Position numbers and translations under genes: made by a program. A DNA stretch of 64,000 nt from Candidimonas nitroreducens (GTDB lineage: Bacteria; Pseudomonadota; Gammaproteobacteria; Burkholderiales; Burkholderiaceae_B), in contig NZ_NJIH01000009.1 of the NCBI RefSeq assembly GCF_002209565.1, positions 1 through 64,000 of the forward strand. Direction: 5' to 3'. Below the pieces are notes generated by a model. It was given only the letters and a program-made list of their open reading frames with translations, ran no database searches and had not been told where the DNA came from. Below, piece by piece: positions 39,181-47,795 of the stretch. Numbering within the stretch: the stretch's first letter is position 1; the number at the start of each line of letters is the position of its first letter.

Positions 39181-40812
39181 TCAGGTGGGCACGGCTACCG
39201 TGCGGCGCCGTATTTTGCCCGCGGCGGTCAGGGGCAGGGCCTCGGTGAATTCGATTTCGCCGGGCGACAGCGCAGCGGAAAGATGCTGCCCGACGTGCTC
39301 TTTCAAGGCTGCCGCCAGAGCCGCCAGGTCGTCGTCGAGCTTGGCGAGGCGGCGCTGCACGTAGGCCTTGATGGCCACCGGCCGGTCGGCCGCGGCCGAC
39401 GGCACCACGATGACATCGGCCACGGCCGGATGGGACAGCAGGCATTCTTCGATCTCGGCGGGGCCGACGCGCCGGCCCGAGCTTTTGAAGACTTCGGACG
39501 CGCGCCCCACGTACCAGTAGTAGCCGTCTTCGTCGACCTTGGCGAGGTCGCCGCTGAGGTGCCAGTCGCCGCTGCGGCGGGCTTCGGTGGCGGCATCATC
39601 GCGCCAGTAGCCCAGGAACAGCGCGGGGTCGGGGTACCCCTGGATGTCGTCGGTGTGCAGCGCGATCTGGCCGATTTGCCCGGCCGGGCAGGGCCGGCCC
39701 TGGGAGTCCAGTACCGTGACGCGGTGGCCGGGATAAGGCCGGCCCATGCTGCCCGGGCGTGAAGGCCATTTCGTGCGGCTGGCGCCGATGACGCAGGGCA
39801 TGGCCGCCTGGCCGTATATTTCGTTGGGGGCGACCCCCAAAGACTGCACGCACCAGTCGTACAGCACGGCGCCCAGGCTCTCGCCGGTGCTTGCGAGGGC
39901 GCGCAGCGCGAGCTTGAAACGCTGGCGCGGCTCGTTACCTTCGGCGCGCAGCGCCTTGATGGCGCGCGGCGGCAGCAGCAGGCTGGTGATCTGGTAGCGT
40001 TCCAGAATTTCGAGCGTGCGCCGGGCTGACAGGTGTCCCGGCGTGGCGACGATGGCATGGCCGAAATAAAGCGTAGGCAGCACGGCCGCGAACAGGGCGT
40101 CGCCCCAGGCCCAGTCGGCGCCGGTCCAAAATATGTCGCCTTTCTGGGGAAACCAGTCTTGCGAGGCGACGAAGCCGGGCAGGCTGCCGATCAGTGCGGC
40201 GTGCGCGACCAGCGCGCCGCGCGGGTTGTCGTCGTCGGAATACAGCAGCAAGGCGGGCGCGTCCGCGCGCGTGGCGGCTGCCTTGAATTGGGCGGGCTGG
40301 CGGGCCAGCAGCGTGCGCCAGGCGATGATGCTGTCGTGCTGGAACCCCAGCCCTATGACCTGAGTCAGGGCGGCGCATTGCGGCTGGGCTCCCAGCAGCT
40401 CTGGGCCGGCGCTTTCGTCGATGATGGCGATGCGGGCCTCAGCGTTGCGCAGGCGCGTGACCAGCGCCTGGGTGTCGTAGCGTACCGAGAGGGGAACGGC
40501 GATCGCGCCGATGCTGAGTATGGCCATGCAGGCGGCAGCGGCCTCGGGCCGCTGCGCCATGCAGACGGCGATGCGGTCGCCGGCGCCGGCGCCCATGCGG
40601 GTCAGGCCGTTGGCCAGCCGGTTGGCGGTTTCGGACAGCCGCGCGTAAGTCCAGACTTCGCGCTGGCCGAGTTCGTTTTCGTAGTAGACCGCGATGCGCC
40701 GGCCTTCGTGGGGATTTTCAGCCCAGCGATGGGCGCACGCCTGGGCGATGTTGAATTGAGTGGGGACAAACCATTGATAGGACGAGTACAGCTCCGAGTA
40801 TTGGTCGTTCAT
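39181..40812 (-). CDS. AMP-dependent synthetase/ligase-like protein with degenerate ATP loop
   Basis: A 543-aa adenylate-forming-fold protein similar in layout to benzoate-CoA ligases. The phosphate-binding loop, normally YSSGTTGxPKG, reads YSDDDNPRG (residues 191-199), and the YGxTE motif reads YGQAA (333-337). In contrast, 'TGADWAWGDALF', 'YVGRASEVFKSSGRRVGPAE' and the C-terminal 'AAGKIRRR' lysine are kept. ATP use is therefore doubtful; it may bind acyl-CoA or act on another partner. The start at 40812 or 40860 is undecided; neither has a ribosome site. Confidence 0.75.
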   Translation of the reverse strand: MNDQYSELYSSYQWFVPTQFNIAQACAHRWAENPHEGRRIAVYYENELGQREVWTYARLSETANRLANGLTRMGAGAGDRIAVCMAQRPEAAAACMAILSIGAIAVPLSVRYDTQALVTRLRNAEARIAIIDESAGPELLGAQPQCAALTQVIGLGFQHDSIIAWRTLLARQPAQFKAAATRADAPALLLYSDDDNPRGALVAHAALIGSLPGFVASQDWFPQKGDIFWTGADWAWGDALFAAVLPTLYFGHAIVATPGHLSARRTLEILERYQITSLLLPPRAIKALRAEGNEPRQRFKLALRALASTGESLGAVLYDWCVQSLGVAPNEIYGQAAMPCVIGASRTKWPSRPGSMGRPYPGHRVTVLDSQGRPCPAGQIGQIALHTDDIQGYPDPALFLGYWRDDAATEARRSGDWHLSGDLAKVDEDGYYWYVGRASEVFKSSGRRVGPAEIEECLLSHPAVADVIVVPSAAADRPVAIKAYVQRRLAKLDDDLAALAAALKEHVGQHLSAALSPGEIEFTEALPLTAAGKIRRRTVAVPT

Positions 40813-40906
40813 TGTGGTCGGTGCGGGCGTCGCGACAGGAAACAAACTACCCTCAAGCATGAACGACTAGCGAGTTATGCGCAATCCCCCCTCTGATCAA
40901 AGCCGA

Positions 40907-41488
40907 TCACACTAGGGTTTCTACGGGTTCCCGATTCGTATCTTCAATGTTTATCAGGCGCGTACCGAGCAGGCGATCGTGCAGGAATTGCCTGTCATTG
41001 TCGATCCAGGTCCAGAGGAAGATGGTAAAGGGGGCGACGACGATGAACAGGTCGACGGAGCCATATCCGGTGGCGTGCGAGGCGGCGCGCACGATCATGG
41101 CGGCCACCAGCGGCAGCGGCCAGATCAGGATATAGCGCAGCAGCAGGCGCGACGGCCGGGGCGTGCGTCCGTCGCGGTCGACCAGGCGGATATTCCAGGT
41201 CTTCATGGGCAGGGTCTGGCCGCGTTTGCGCCAGCACAATATGAAATAGGCCCCTATGGCCACGAACAGCAGTACCTGGCGCGCATGGCGCAAGGTCATG
41301 CCGCTGCGGCTCTGGGTCAGCGTGTCGAACAGGTAGCTGGCAAGAAAGACGACGCCGAACAGCAGCACGGCTTCATACATCATGCATGCAAAGCGGCGCC
41401 AGCGGGTGGGCGTGGGCAGGGTGGCCAGCACCGTGTGGGGAAGCTCGGGCCGGGCGCTGTTTTTCCTGGATTTTTTCATGGGCGCCAT
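40907..41488 (-). CDS. RDD family membrane protein
   Basis: A 193-aa inner-membrane protein of the RDD family. It shows the typical Arg in 'TRWRRFACMMYEAVLLFGVV', several hydrophobic helices and 'LHDRLLGTRLI' at the end. RDD proteins have been linked to ion transport or remain uncharacterised. The start at 41488 is the first ATG with any ribosome-site likeness; the longer frame looks non-coding. Confidence 0.82.
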   Translation of the reverse strand: MAPMKKSRKNSARPELPHTVLATLPTPTRWRRFACMMYEAVLLFGVVFLASYLFDTLTQSRSGMTLRHARQVLLFVAIGAYFILCWRKRGQTLPMKTWNIRLVDRDGRTPRPSRLLLRYILIWPLPLVAAMIVRAASHATGYGSVDLFIVVAPFTIFLWTWIDNDRQFLHDRLLGTRLINIEDTNREPVETLV

Positions 41489-41723
41489 TATCTCGCAATT
41501 TACCGCCCCGGAAGGCGGGCCCGTGGATGCCCGCCGGCCTTGGCTCTTTGCGGCCTGGGCGTCGCCAGGGCTTGCCGCGCATGCTGTCCGCGGCGGCTGT
41601 GCCGGGCGCCGGCTAGTTTCACGGCATGGGCAGCAAAAAAACAAAAGCCGCCTGGAACGGCGGCTTGAGATGCCCGGTGCAGCTGGTTTTATTGCGTCGC
41701 AGCAGCGCCGGGTGCGGGCTTGA

Positions 41724-41903
41724 TCAGTGAGCCGACTTCATCTGGGCATGACCATGGCCGTGGCTGAACAAACCGGTGACTTTGCTCGCCAGGTTCTTCA
41801 GGGCGACGGTGGGACGGAAGCGGAATTGCTCTTCGATAGCCTGAAGCATCAGTTGGCGTTCGAGTTCGTCGGTCAGGCGGATGTTTTGGTGCAGGTCTTT
41901 CAT
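41724..41903 (-). CDS. Small 59-aa protein with His-rich end
   Basis: A short, highly charged protein not recognised as a named family. The helical core 'LTDELERQLMLQAIEEQFRF' is followed by 'VALKNLASKVTGLFSHGHGH'. The start at 41903 has AAAGAG upstream. It is preceded by an unusually ordered promoter with a TATAAT between two identical palindromes, which argues that it is a real, tightly controlled gene. The alternating HGHGH suggests metal binding. Confidence 0.6.
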   Translation of the reverse strand: MKDLHQNIRLTDELERQLMLQAIEEQFRFRPTVALKNLASKVTGLFSHGHGHAQMKSAH

Positions 41904-41920
41904 GGCAGTGCTCTTTAAGT

Positions 41921-41963
41921 TGAACGTTTCGTTCAGGGTTAACCCTATTATAGGGGTTAACCC
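41921..41963 (-). promoter_or_regulatory. Twin-palindrome promoter of the 59-aa gene
   Basis: Two identical perfect palindromes GGGTTAACCC (41936-41945 and 41954-41963), 18 bp apart centre to centre, flank a perfect minus-strand TATAAT. A third inverted repeat, TGAACG-TTT-CGTTCA (41921-41935), lies just downstream. It looks like a cooperative two-site operator. Confidence 0.7.
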
Positions 41964-42190
41964 GTATGAAAAGCAAGCCGAATTGCTGCGATGCCGTAAA
42001 AATGTTGCGTCACGGCAAATAGAAGGAAATACACGGCCGTCTCTTGGTCGAAGACTATGGAAGACCGATTTTGGCCATGGCGATGGCGCCGCTAGTGTCT
42101 TTGCAGCCATTCTTTAAGGACACTGTCCCACCCGCGCTTGCCAGCCGGGCCCGCCGGCCTTGAAGCCGTCCAAGGTCTCGCCGCGCGGCT

Positions 42191-43951
42191 TCAGCGCCGG
42201 TAGCTGGCCTGCACCATCTCGAAGCTGAAGAGCCGGCAGTCCAGCGCGCCGTTGTGCAGGGGGTGGCGGCGCAGCGGCTTGAGGCGCAGGCGGCGCGGCA
42301 GGTCGAGGTCGCTGGTGATGACGTTGACCGACCAGCCGCTGTAGTGCCGCTTGAGGTTTTCGGCCCAGGCTGGCCAGAGATCTTCGCCGTCGCCGGCCAT
42401 GCGTTCGCCGTAGGGCGGGTTGGTGACCAGCCAGCCTGCTTCCGCGGGCGGCGTCACTTGGCGGGCGTCGCCGATTTCCAGGCGCAGGGATTGCGGCGTG
42501 AGCCAGGCGCGCTCGAGGTTGAGGCGGGCGGCGTCGATGGCGGCCGGGTCGAGGTCGTAGCCGATCAGCGGCGTGTCCAGGCGCGGCGCAATGTGGCTGC
42601 GGGCTTCTTCCTTGATGTCGCGCCAGCGTCGCGCGTCGTGGTTGCGCAGGCGCTCGAAGCCGAAGGGGCGCCAGATGCCGGGCGGCACGCCCAGGGCGAT
42701 CCAGGCGGCCTCGATGAGTATGGTGCCGCTGCCGCAGAACGGATCCACGAGCGGCAGGGCCGGATCCCAGCCCGACAGCGCCAGCAGGCCGGCCGCCAGG
42801 TTCTCGCGCAGCGGCGCCTCGCCCTTGTCCAGGCGCCAGCCGCGCTTGAACAGCGATTCGCCCGAGGTGTCCAGGTACAGCGTACCGGTATCTTCGGTCA
42901 GGAACAGGTGCACGCGCGCATCGGGCCGCACGGTGTCGATGTCGGGCCGCGCGCCTTCGCGTTCGCGCAGGCGGTCGCAGATGCCGTCCTTGGCCCGCAG
43001 GTTGCAGAACTGCAGGCTTTTCATGGGGCTGTGGATGGCCGAGGTGTCGACCCGCAGCGTCTGCTCGGCGCCGAACCAGTCTTCCCAGGGGGTATCCAGG
43101 GCCAGCTCGTAGATGTCGTCTTCGCGATGTACCGGCCGCTGCGCGACTTGCACCAGCACGCGGGTGGCCAGGCGCGAGTACAGGTTGGCGCGCTGCACGC
43201 CATTCCAGTCGGCCTCGAAGCTGCAGCCGGCGCGCGACGCCGCCACGGCGTCGAAACCCAGTGCCTGCAGCTCGGCGGCCAGGGCGGCTTCCAGCCCGTG
43301 GGGGCAGGGCGCGAAGACCGGAAAGATCCGCGCCGGCGCGATGCGTCGCGGCCGGCGGCTGATGCGCGGCGCGGCGGCCGTTTCGGGCATTTCGGCGGCC
43401 GGCGCTTCGGGTGCTGGGGCAATGCCTCTGTCGCGGCTGTGGCCGAAGCTGCGGCGGCCTGTGTCGCCGTCCCGGCTGGATGGGCGCGGGCTGGCGCTTG
43501 CGCCCCGGTCGCCGCCGGGGCCGTTGCGAGCCGCATTCGAGTTTCGGGAGCGGCCGGGGGAATGGCGCGCCGCGCCGGCGTCCTCGCCGGGATGGCGGCT
43601 TTGCCGCGCGCTGGCGGCTTTCCCGCCGCGCTCGGTGGCATACCGAGTGGCGGCCTTGCCGTCATCGCGGCCGGGCCGCGCGCCGGTCGTGGTTTCGCGA
43701 GCCGGCGCGGTTCCCGCAGCGGCGCCGCGCTTGCGAGCCGGCGCAGGATCGCGGCGCGGCGTGGTGGTGCCGGCGTCGGCCTGGGCCCCCGCGCTGTTCT
43801 TGCCGCGGGCGATTTCCATCTGCGCGACCTGGCGCGCGCGTGCGCCGCTGCGCTTGCGCCGTTCGGCGCTATCGGCGGCAGGGGACGCAGCGGCCGCCGC
43901 GGCCTTTTTGATCGTCAGGGTCTTGCGAGGCTTGCTAGGGGTGTCGGTCAT
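42191..43951 (-). CDS. THUMP-domain class I SAM-dependent 23S rRNA (guanine-N2) methyltransferase, RlmL-like
   Basis: A 586-aa protein. The first about 210 residues are low-complexity Arg/Ala/Gly/Ser-rich sequence. A THUMP-type RNA-binding region begins near 'FAPCPHGLEAALAAELQALG', and the Rossmann methyltransferase has SAM motif I 'DPFCGSGT' and the catalytic NPPY ('LVTNPPYGER'). It corresponds to the N-terminal half of E. coli RlmKL (m2G2445), without the RlmK domain. The long disordered N-terminus could help RNA binding. Confidence 0.88.
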   Translation of the reverse strand: MTDTPSKPRKTLTIKKAAAAAASPAADSAERRKRSGARARQVAQMEIARGKNSAGAQADAGTTTPRRDPAPARKRGAAAGTAPARETTTGARPGRDDGKAATRYATERGGKAASARQSRHPGEDAGAARHSPGRSRNSNAARNGPGGDRGASASPRPSSRDGDTGRRSFGHSRDRGIAPAPEAPAAEMPETAAAPRISRRPRRIAPARIFPVFAPCPHGLEAALAAELQALGFDAVAASRAGCSFEADWNGVQRANLYSRLATRVLVQVAQRPVHREDDIYELALDTPWEDWFGAEQTLRVDTSAIHSPMKSLQFCNLRAKDGICDRLREREGARPDIDTVRPDARVHLFLTEDTGTLYLDTSGESLFKRGWRLDKGEAPLRENLAAGLLALSGWDPALPLVDPFCGSGTILIEAAWIALGVPPGIWRPFGFERLRNHDARRWRDIKEEARSHIAPRLDTPLIGYDLDPAAIDAARLNLERAWLTPQSLRLEIGDARQVTPPAEAGWLVTNPPYGERMAGDGEDLWPAWAENLKRHYSGWSVNVITSDLDLPRRLRLKPLRRHPLHNGALDCRLFSFEMVQASYRR

Positions 43952-43963
43952 GGTGGCCGGGAA

Positions 43964-44380
43964 TCAGAAGGGGCGGACTACGACCAGGATCAGGATGATC
44001 AGCAGCAGCAGCACGGGTATTTCATTGAACCAGCGGTAGAACTTGTGCCCGCGGGTGTTGCGGCCGGCGGCAAAGGTGCGCAGCATGCGCCCGCAGGCCA
44101 GGTGGTAAATGACCAGCAGCAGCACGAACAGCAGCTTGGCATGCATCCAGCCGCTGCTGCGGCCTATGCCGTAGCCGAGGAACAGCCACAGGCCGAAGGC
44201 CACAGCCAGCACGGCCAGCGGCGTGATGAAGCGGTACAGGCGCCGCGCCATGCCGAGCAGGCAGTCGGTGGTGGCGGCGTCGTGCGCCTGGGCCAGGTTG
44301 ACGTAGATGCGCGGCAGGTAGAACAGGCCGGCGAACCACGAGATTACGAACAAGATATGGAAGGTCTTGACCCAGAGCAT
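43964..44380 (-). CDS. hemJ: HemJ-type protoporphyrinogen IX oxidase
   Basis: A 138-aa inner-membrane haem-synthesis enzyme (UPF0093/HemJ). It starts 'MLWVKTFHILFVISWFAGLF' with the conserved His and has four hydrophobic helices, with 'HAKLLFVLLLVIYH' in the middle. The ATG at 44380 is preferred because GAGG lies 6 nt upstream; an earlier GTG at 44392 has none. Converts protoporphyrinogen to protoporphyrin using the respiratory quinone pool. Confidence 0.9.
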   Translation of the reverse strand: MLWVKTFHILFVISWFAGLFYLPRIYVNLAQAHDAATTDCLLGMARRLYRFITPLAVLAVAFGLWLFLGYGIGRSSGWMHAKLLFVLLLVIYHLACGRMLRTFAAGRNTRGHKFYRWFNEIPVLLLLIILILVVVRPF

Positions 44381-44495
44381 CCAGTGCCTCACGGATTGGC
44401 AATCGAAGCGATAGCCGCGTTGCTGCGCCTTGCCGAATTGTACCGTCTGCGGCCGTGCACCTTGTTCGTGTTCTGGGTGCGATTGCCGGCCTGTA

Positions 44496-45797
44496 TCAAC
44501 TCTGGCCGCGCAGCTGGCCGTCGCCGGTCAACACCCACTTGAGCGTGGTCAGGCCTTCCAGGCCGACCGGGCCGCGGGCGTGCAGGCGGTTGGTGGAAAT
44601 GCCGATTTCCGCGCCCAGGCCGTATTCGTAGCCGTCGGCGAAGCAGGTGGGCAGATTGACGTAGACCGAGCTGGAATCCACTTCGCGCTGGAAGCGCGTG
44701 GCCGCGGCCAGGTCTTCGGTGACGATGGAGTCGGTGTGGCCCGAACCCCAGCGGGCGATGTGATCCATGGCTTCGTCGAGGCTGTCGACGATGCGGATCG
44801 CCAGTATGGGTTCCAGGTATTCGGTGCCCCAGTCGGCTTCGGTGGCGGGTTTGGCCTGCGGCACCAGGGCAAGGGTGCGCGGACAGCCGCGCAGTTCCAC
44901 GCCGGCCTCGGTCATGCTATGGGCCAGCCCGGGCAGCACGCGTTCGGCGATGCCTTGGTGCACCAGCAAGGTTTCCATGGCGCCGCAGATGCCGTAGCGG
45001 TAGGTCTTGGCATTGACGGCGATGTCGTGGGCGCGCTGCGGGTCGGCGGCTGCGTCGATGTAGACGTGGCAGTTGCCGTCCAGGTGCTTGATGAGCGGCA
45101 CCTTGGCTTCGGCGGCCAGGCGCTCGATCAGCCCCTTGCCGCCGCGCGGCACGATGACGTCGATGTATTCGGTCATGGTGGCGAGCTGGCCCACCGCCGC
45201 GCGGTCGGTGGTGCCCACCACCTGCACCGCGTGGGGCGGCAGGCCGGCGTCTTCCAGGCCGGCGCGAATGACTTCGCCCAGCGCCATATTGGAATGAATG
45301 GCCTCGCTGCCGCCGCGCAGGATCGTCGCGTTGCCCGATTTCAGGCAGAGCGCGGCGGCGTCGATGGTGACGTTGGGCCGCGATTCGTAGATGATGCCGA
45401 TGACGCCCAGAGGCACGCGCATCTGCCCCACCCGCATGCCGTTGGGGCGGATGGTGGAGGCAGTGGTGCTGCCTATGGGGTCGGGCATGTCGGCGATTTG
45501 CAGCAGCCCGGCCGTCATGGTTTGCAGCGCCTTGTCGGACAGCGCCAGGCGGTCGACCATGGCGGGCGCCAGGCCGTTGCGGCGCGCGGCTTCCAGATCC
45601 AGCGCGTTGCGCTCTTGCAGCTGCGCGCGGCCGTCTTGCAGGCGCTGCGCCATGGCGCGCAGCGCCTGAGCCTTGGCCTTGCCGGTGGCGCGCAGCATGA
45701 GGCGCGATGCGGCGCGCGCCTGGCGGCCCAGTTGGGTCATGTCGGTGGCCGCGGCGCCGGCGGCCTCGCGTTCGATGGTGTTGCTGGTGCTGGTCAT
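44496..45797 (-). CDS. proA: Gamma-glutamyl phosphate reductase
   Basis: Proline synthesis: reduces gamma-glutamyl phosphate to the semialdehyde with NADPH; 433 aa. The catalytic Cys is in '[15 protein letters not shown]'. Other family segments are '[20 protein letters not shown]' and '[20 protein letters not shown]'. No proB is adjacent. The first ATG at 45797 adds about 19 residues compared with a second in-frame ATG; neither has a strong ribosome site. Confidence 0.95.
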   Translation of the reverse strand: MTSTSNTIEREAAGAAATDMTQLGRQARAASRLMLRATGKAKAQALRAMAQRLQDGRAQLQERNALDLEAARRNGLAPAMVDRLALSDKALQTMTAGLLQIADMPDPIGSTTASTIRPNGMRVGQMRVPLGVIGIIYESRPNVTIDAAALCLKSGNATILRGGSEAIHSNMALGEVIRAGLEDAGLPPHAVQVVGTTDRAAVGQLATMTEYIDVIVPRGGKGLIERLAAEAKVPLIKHLDGNCHVYIDAAADPQRAHDIAVNAKTYRYGICGAMETLLVHQGIAERVLPGLAHSMTEAGVELRGCPRTLALVPQAKPATEADWGTEYLEPILAIRIVDSLDEAMDHIARWGSGHTDSIVTEDLAAATRFQREVDSSSVYVNLPTCFADGYEYGLGAEIGISTNRLHARGPVGLEGLTTLKWVLTGDGQLRGQS

Positions 45798-46033
45798 GGA
45801 TGCTGGGCCCGGGCCGTGGCCGGCCCCGGGCGGGTAGGAAATCGAGCCCGCGCGCGGCGGGAGTACAAGAGAATTATCCCAGCTTTCGGGGCTTTCACAA
45901 AAACGGCCGGTGCTCTGACCAGTGCTCTGGGTGGTGGCGGCACCGTATCAGGCGCAAGCTGCGGCGTTTGCCCATTGCGGGCGGGGAAGGGCACCGGGCC
46001 GCGTCGCCGGCCAGGCCCTCATGGGGCGCAGGG

Positions 46034-47101
46034 CTATCCGCGTCCCGCCGCGGGCCGGACGGCGGCTACCCGCAGCGCCAGGCGCCCCATCTCTTCCCAG
46101 GGGTCGTCGAGGCGGCCCGGCACTTTCAAGCCCTTGATGAGCCGGTCGACCTCGTGGGCGTGCTGCACGGCTGCAGGCCAGGCGCCAGGCGGTACGCGCG
46201 CCAGGGCCTGGCGCGCCAGGCGTTCATGGTTGCCGAACACCCGGCCCTTGCGCATTTCGCCGCCCAGGTCGCGGCCCTGCGCGCGGGCCTCGGCCAGGCG
46301 CGCCAGTACGCGGATCTCGTCGCCCACGGCCCACAGTACCAGGGGCAGGGCGGTGCCTTCGGCGCGCAGCCCAGCCAGCATGGAAAGGGTTCTGGCCGGC
46401 TGTCCGGCCAGCATCGCGTCGCGCAGGCCGAAGACGTCGTAGCGCGCCACGTTGAGCACGGCACGCTCGACGTCGGCGGCCTCGATCCGGCCTTCCGGGT
46501 AAAGCAGGGCCAGTTTCTGGATTTCCTGGAAGGCGGCAAGCAGATTGCCTTCGACCTTGTCGGCCATCCATTCCAGTACCTGCGCGTCCACTTCCTGGTT
46601 CTGCTGCGCCAGCCGCTGGCGTATCCAGCCCGGCAGCTGGGCGCGCTCGACGCTGGCCAGCTCCAGCGTGGTGGCGTGTTGCCACAGCGCGCCGGCCCAC
46701 TTGCCGCTGCGGGTGGCCTTGTCCAGGCGCGGCAGACTGACCAGCATCAGCGTGTCGCCGTCCCATTGGCCGCTGCCGGCCATTTCGGCCAGCCGCTGCA
46801 GTGTCTCGCCGCCGCTCTTGCCCGGCTTGCCGCCCGGCAGCTTCAGCTCGACCAGGCGCCGGTCGCCGAACAGCGAAACGTTGCGGGTGGCGGCCAGTAC
46901 CGCGCTCCAGTCGCTGTTGGCGTCCATGACCATGCTGCTGCGCTGGGTGTAGCCCTGCGCGATGGCGGCGGCGCGCAGGCCGTCCATGGTTTCGGTGACC
47001 AGCAGCGGCTCGTCGCCCGACACGACATACAAGGGATCCAGGGCCTTGCGTCCCTGCCGCAGGCTGGCGATCAGGCTGTCCGGATCGGCCGGGCGTCCCA
47101 T
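46034..47101 (-). CDS. holA: DNA polymerase III delta subunit
   Basis: Clamp-loader delta subunit, 355 aa, opens the beta sliding clamp. AAA+-like N-domain ('LYVVSGDEPLLVTETMDGLR') lacks a functional Walker A, as expected for delta. It is placed directly downstream of lptE (6-nt spacing) and leuS, the conserved leuS-lptE-holA order. Confidence 0.93.
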   Translation of the reverse strand: MGRPADPDSLIASLRQGRKALDPLYVVSGDEPLLVTETMDGLRAAAIAQGYTQRSSMVMDANSDWSAVLAATRNVSLFGDRRLVELKLPGGKPGKSGGETLQRLAEMAGSGQWDGDTLMLVSLPRLDKATRSGKWAGALWQHATTLELASVERAQLPGWIRQRLAQQNQEVDAQVLEWMADKVEGNLLAAFQEIQKLALLYPEGRIEAADVERAVLNVARYDVFGLRDAMLAGQPARTLSMLAGLRAEGTALPLVLWAVGDEIRVLARLAEARAQGRDLGGEMRKGRVFGNHERLARQALARVPPGAWPAAVQHAHEVDRLIKGLKVPGRLDDPWEEMGRLALRVAAVRPAAGRG

Positions 47102-47107
47102 GCGGCC

Positions 47108-47788
47108 CTACATTCCCATGCTGGGTTCGACGCGCGGCGTGACCCAGGGAACCGGAGCGGGGGCAATCTCGGCGCCGCCGGGAGCCGCCTGGGAATCTTC
47201 CGCGGGCGGCTCTTGCTGCGCCTTGCGGGCGGCCTCGATCACGTCGGGCGAGCTCAGGCGCCGCACGATGCGATCCACCAGGCTCTTTTGCATTTCCAGG
47301 AACAGCGTGGCGATTTCGCCCTGCTTGGCCTGCACCTGGTTGGGGTCGTAGGGCAGATCCTGGCTGGAGGTCAGGGTGGTGGGCGGCAGCAGTACGTGGC
47401 CCTTGGCGTCCATCAGCTCGAATACGAAGGACAGGTTCAGTTCGTATTCTTCGACCAGGCCCTGGGTGTTGAGCGACAGTTCGCGCAGCGACTGGTTGTT
47501 GGCGATCTGGATCAGCCTTACCTGGGCGTCGCCGATCTGGTCGACGAAACGCAAGTTGGGCGAGCTGGCCCGCAGGGCGCGGCGCAGGCGCGCGCCGAAA
47601 TCGGAATTTTCCGTGATGTTGGTGTAGACCGTGTCGAAGGGCAGCGGCACCGGCCCGCGCAGCCTGAAGCCGCAGGCCGTCAGCAGTGCGCACAGCGCGG
47701 CGCAGGCCAGGCCGCGCGCCCAAAGGCGCGCCGCGGGAAAGTATGCCGCCGCGATGGCGGCCCGAGCCTTGCGCATGCCTGTGTTCAC
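47108..47788 (-). CDS. lptE: LPS-assembly lipoprotein LptE
   Basis: Outer-membrane lipoprotein, plug of the LptD translocon, 226 aa. Lipobox LTAC is followed by 'GFRLRGPVPLPFDTVYTNIT', the conserved start of LptE. The Ala/Pro-rich C-terminal tail of about 30 residues is variable. The start is GTG (47788), 7 nt after the leuS stop; alternative ATG four codons later. Confidence 0.92.
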   Translation of the reverse strand: MNTGMRKARAAIAAAYFPAARLWARGLACAALCALLTACGFRLRGPVPLPFDTVYTNITENSDFGARLRRALRASSPNLRFVDQIGDAQVRLIQIANNQSLRELSLNTQGLVEEYELNLSFVFELMDAKGHVLLPPTTLTSSQDLPYDPNQVQAKQGEIATLFLEMQKSLVDRIVRRLSSPDVIEAARKAQQEPPAEDSQAAPGGAEIAPAPVPWVTPRVEPSMGM

Positions 47789-47795
47789 CCTGTGC

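Noticed and set aside
43411-43911. Repeat-like Arg/Ala-coding stretch as a separate gene
   Set aside because: It is the low-complexity N-terminus of the rRNA methyltransferase read on the other strand.
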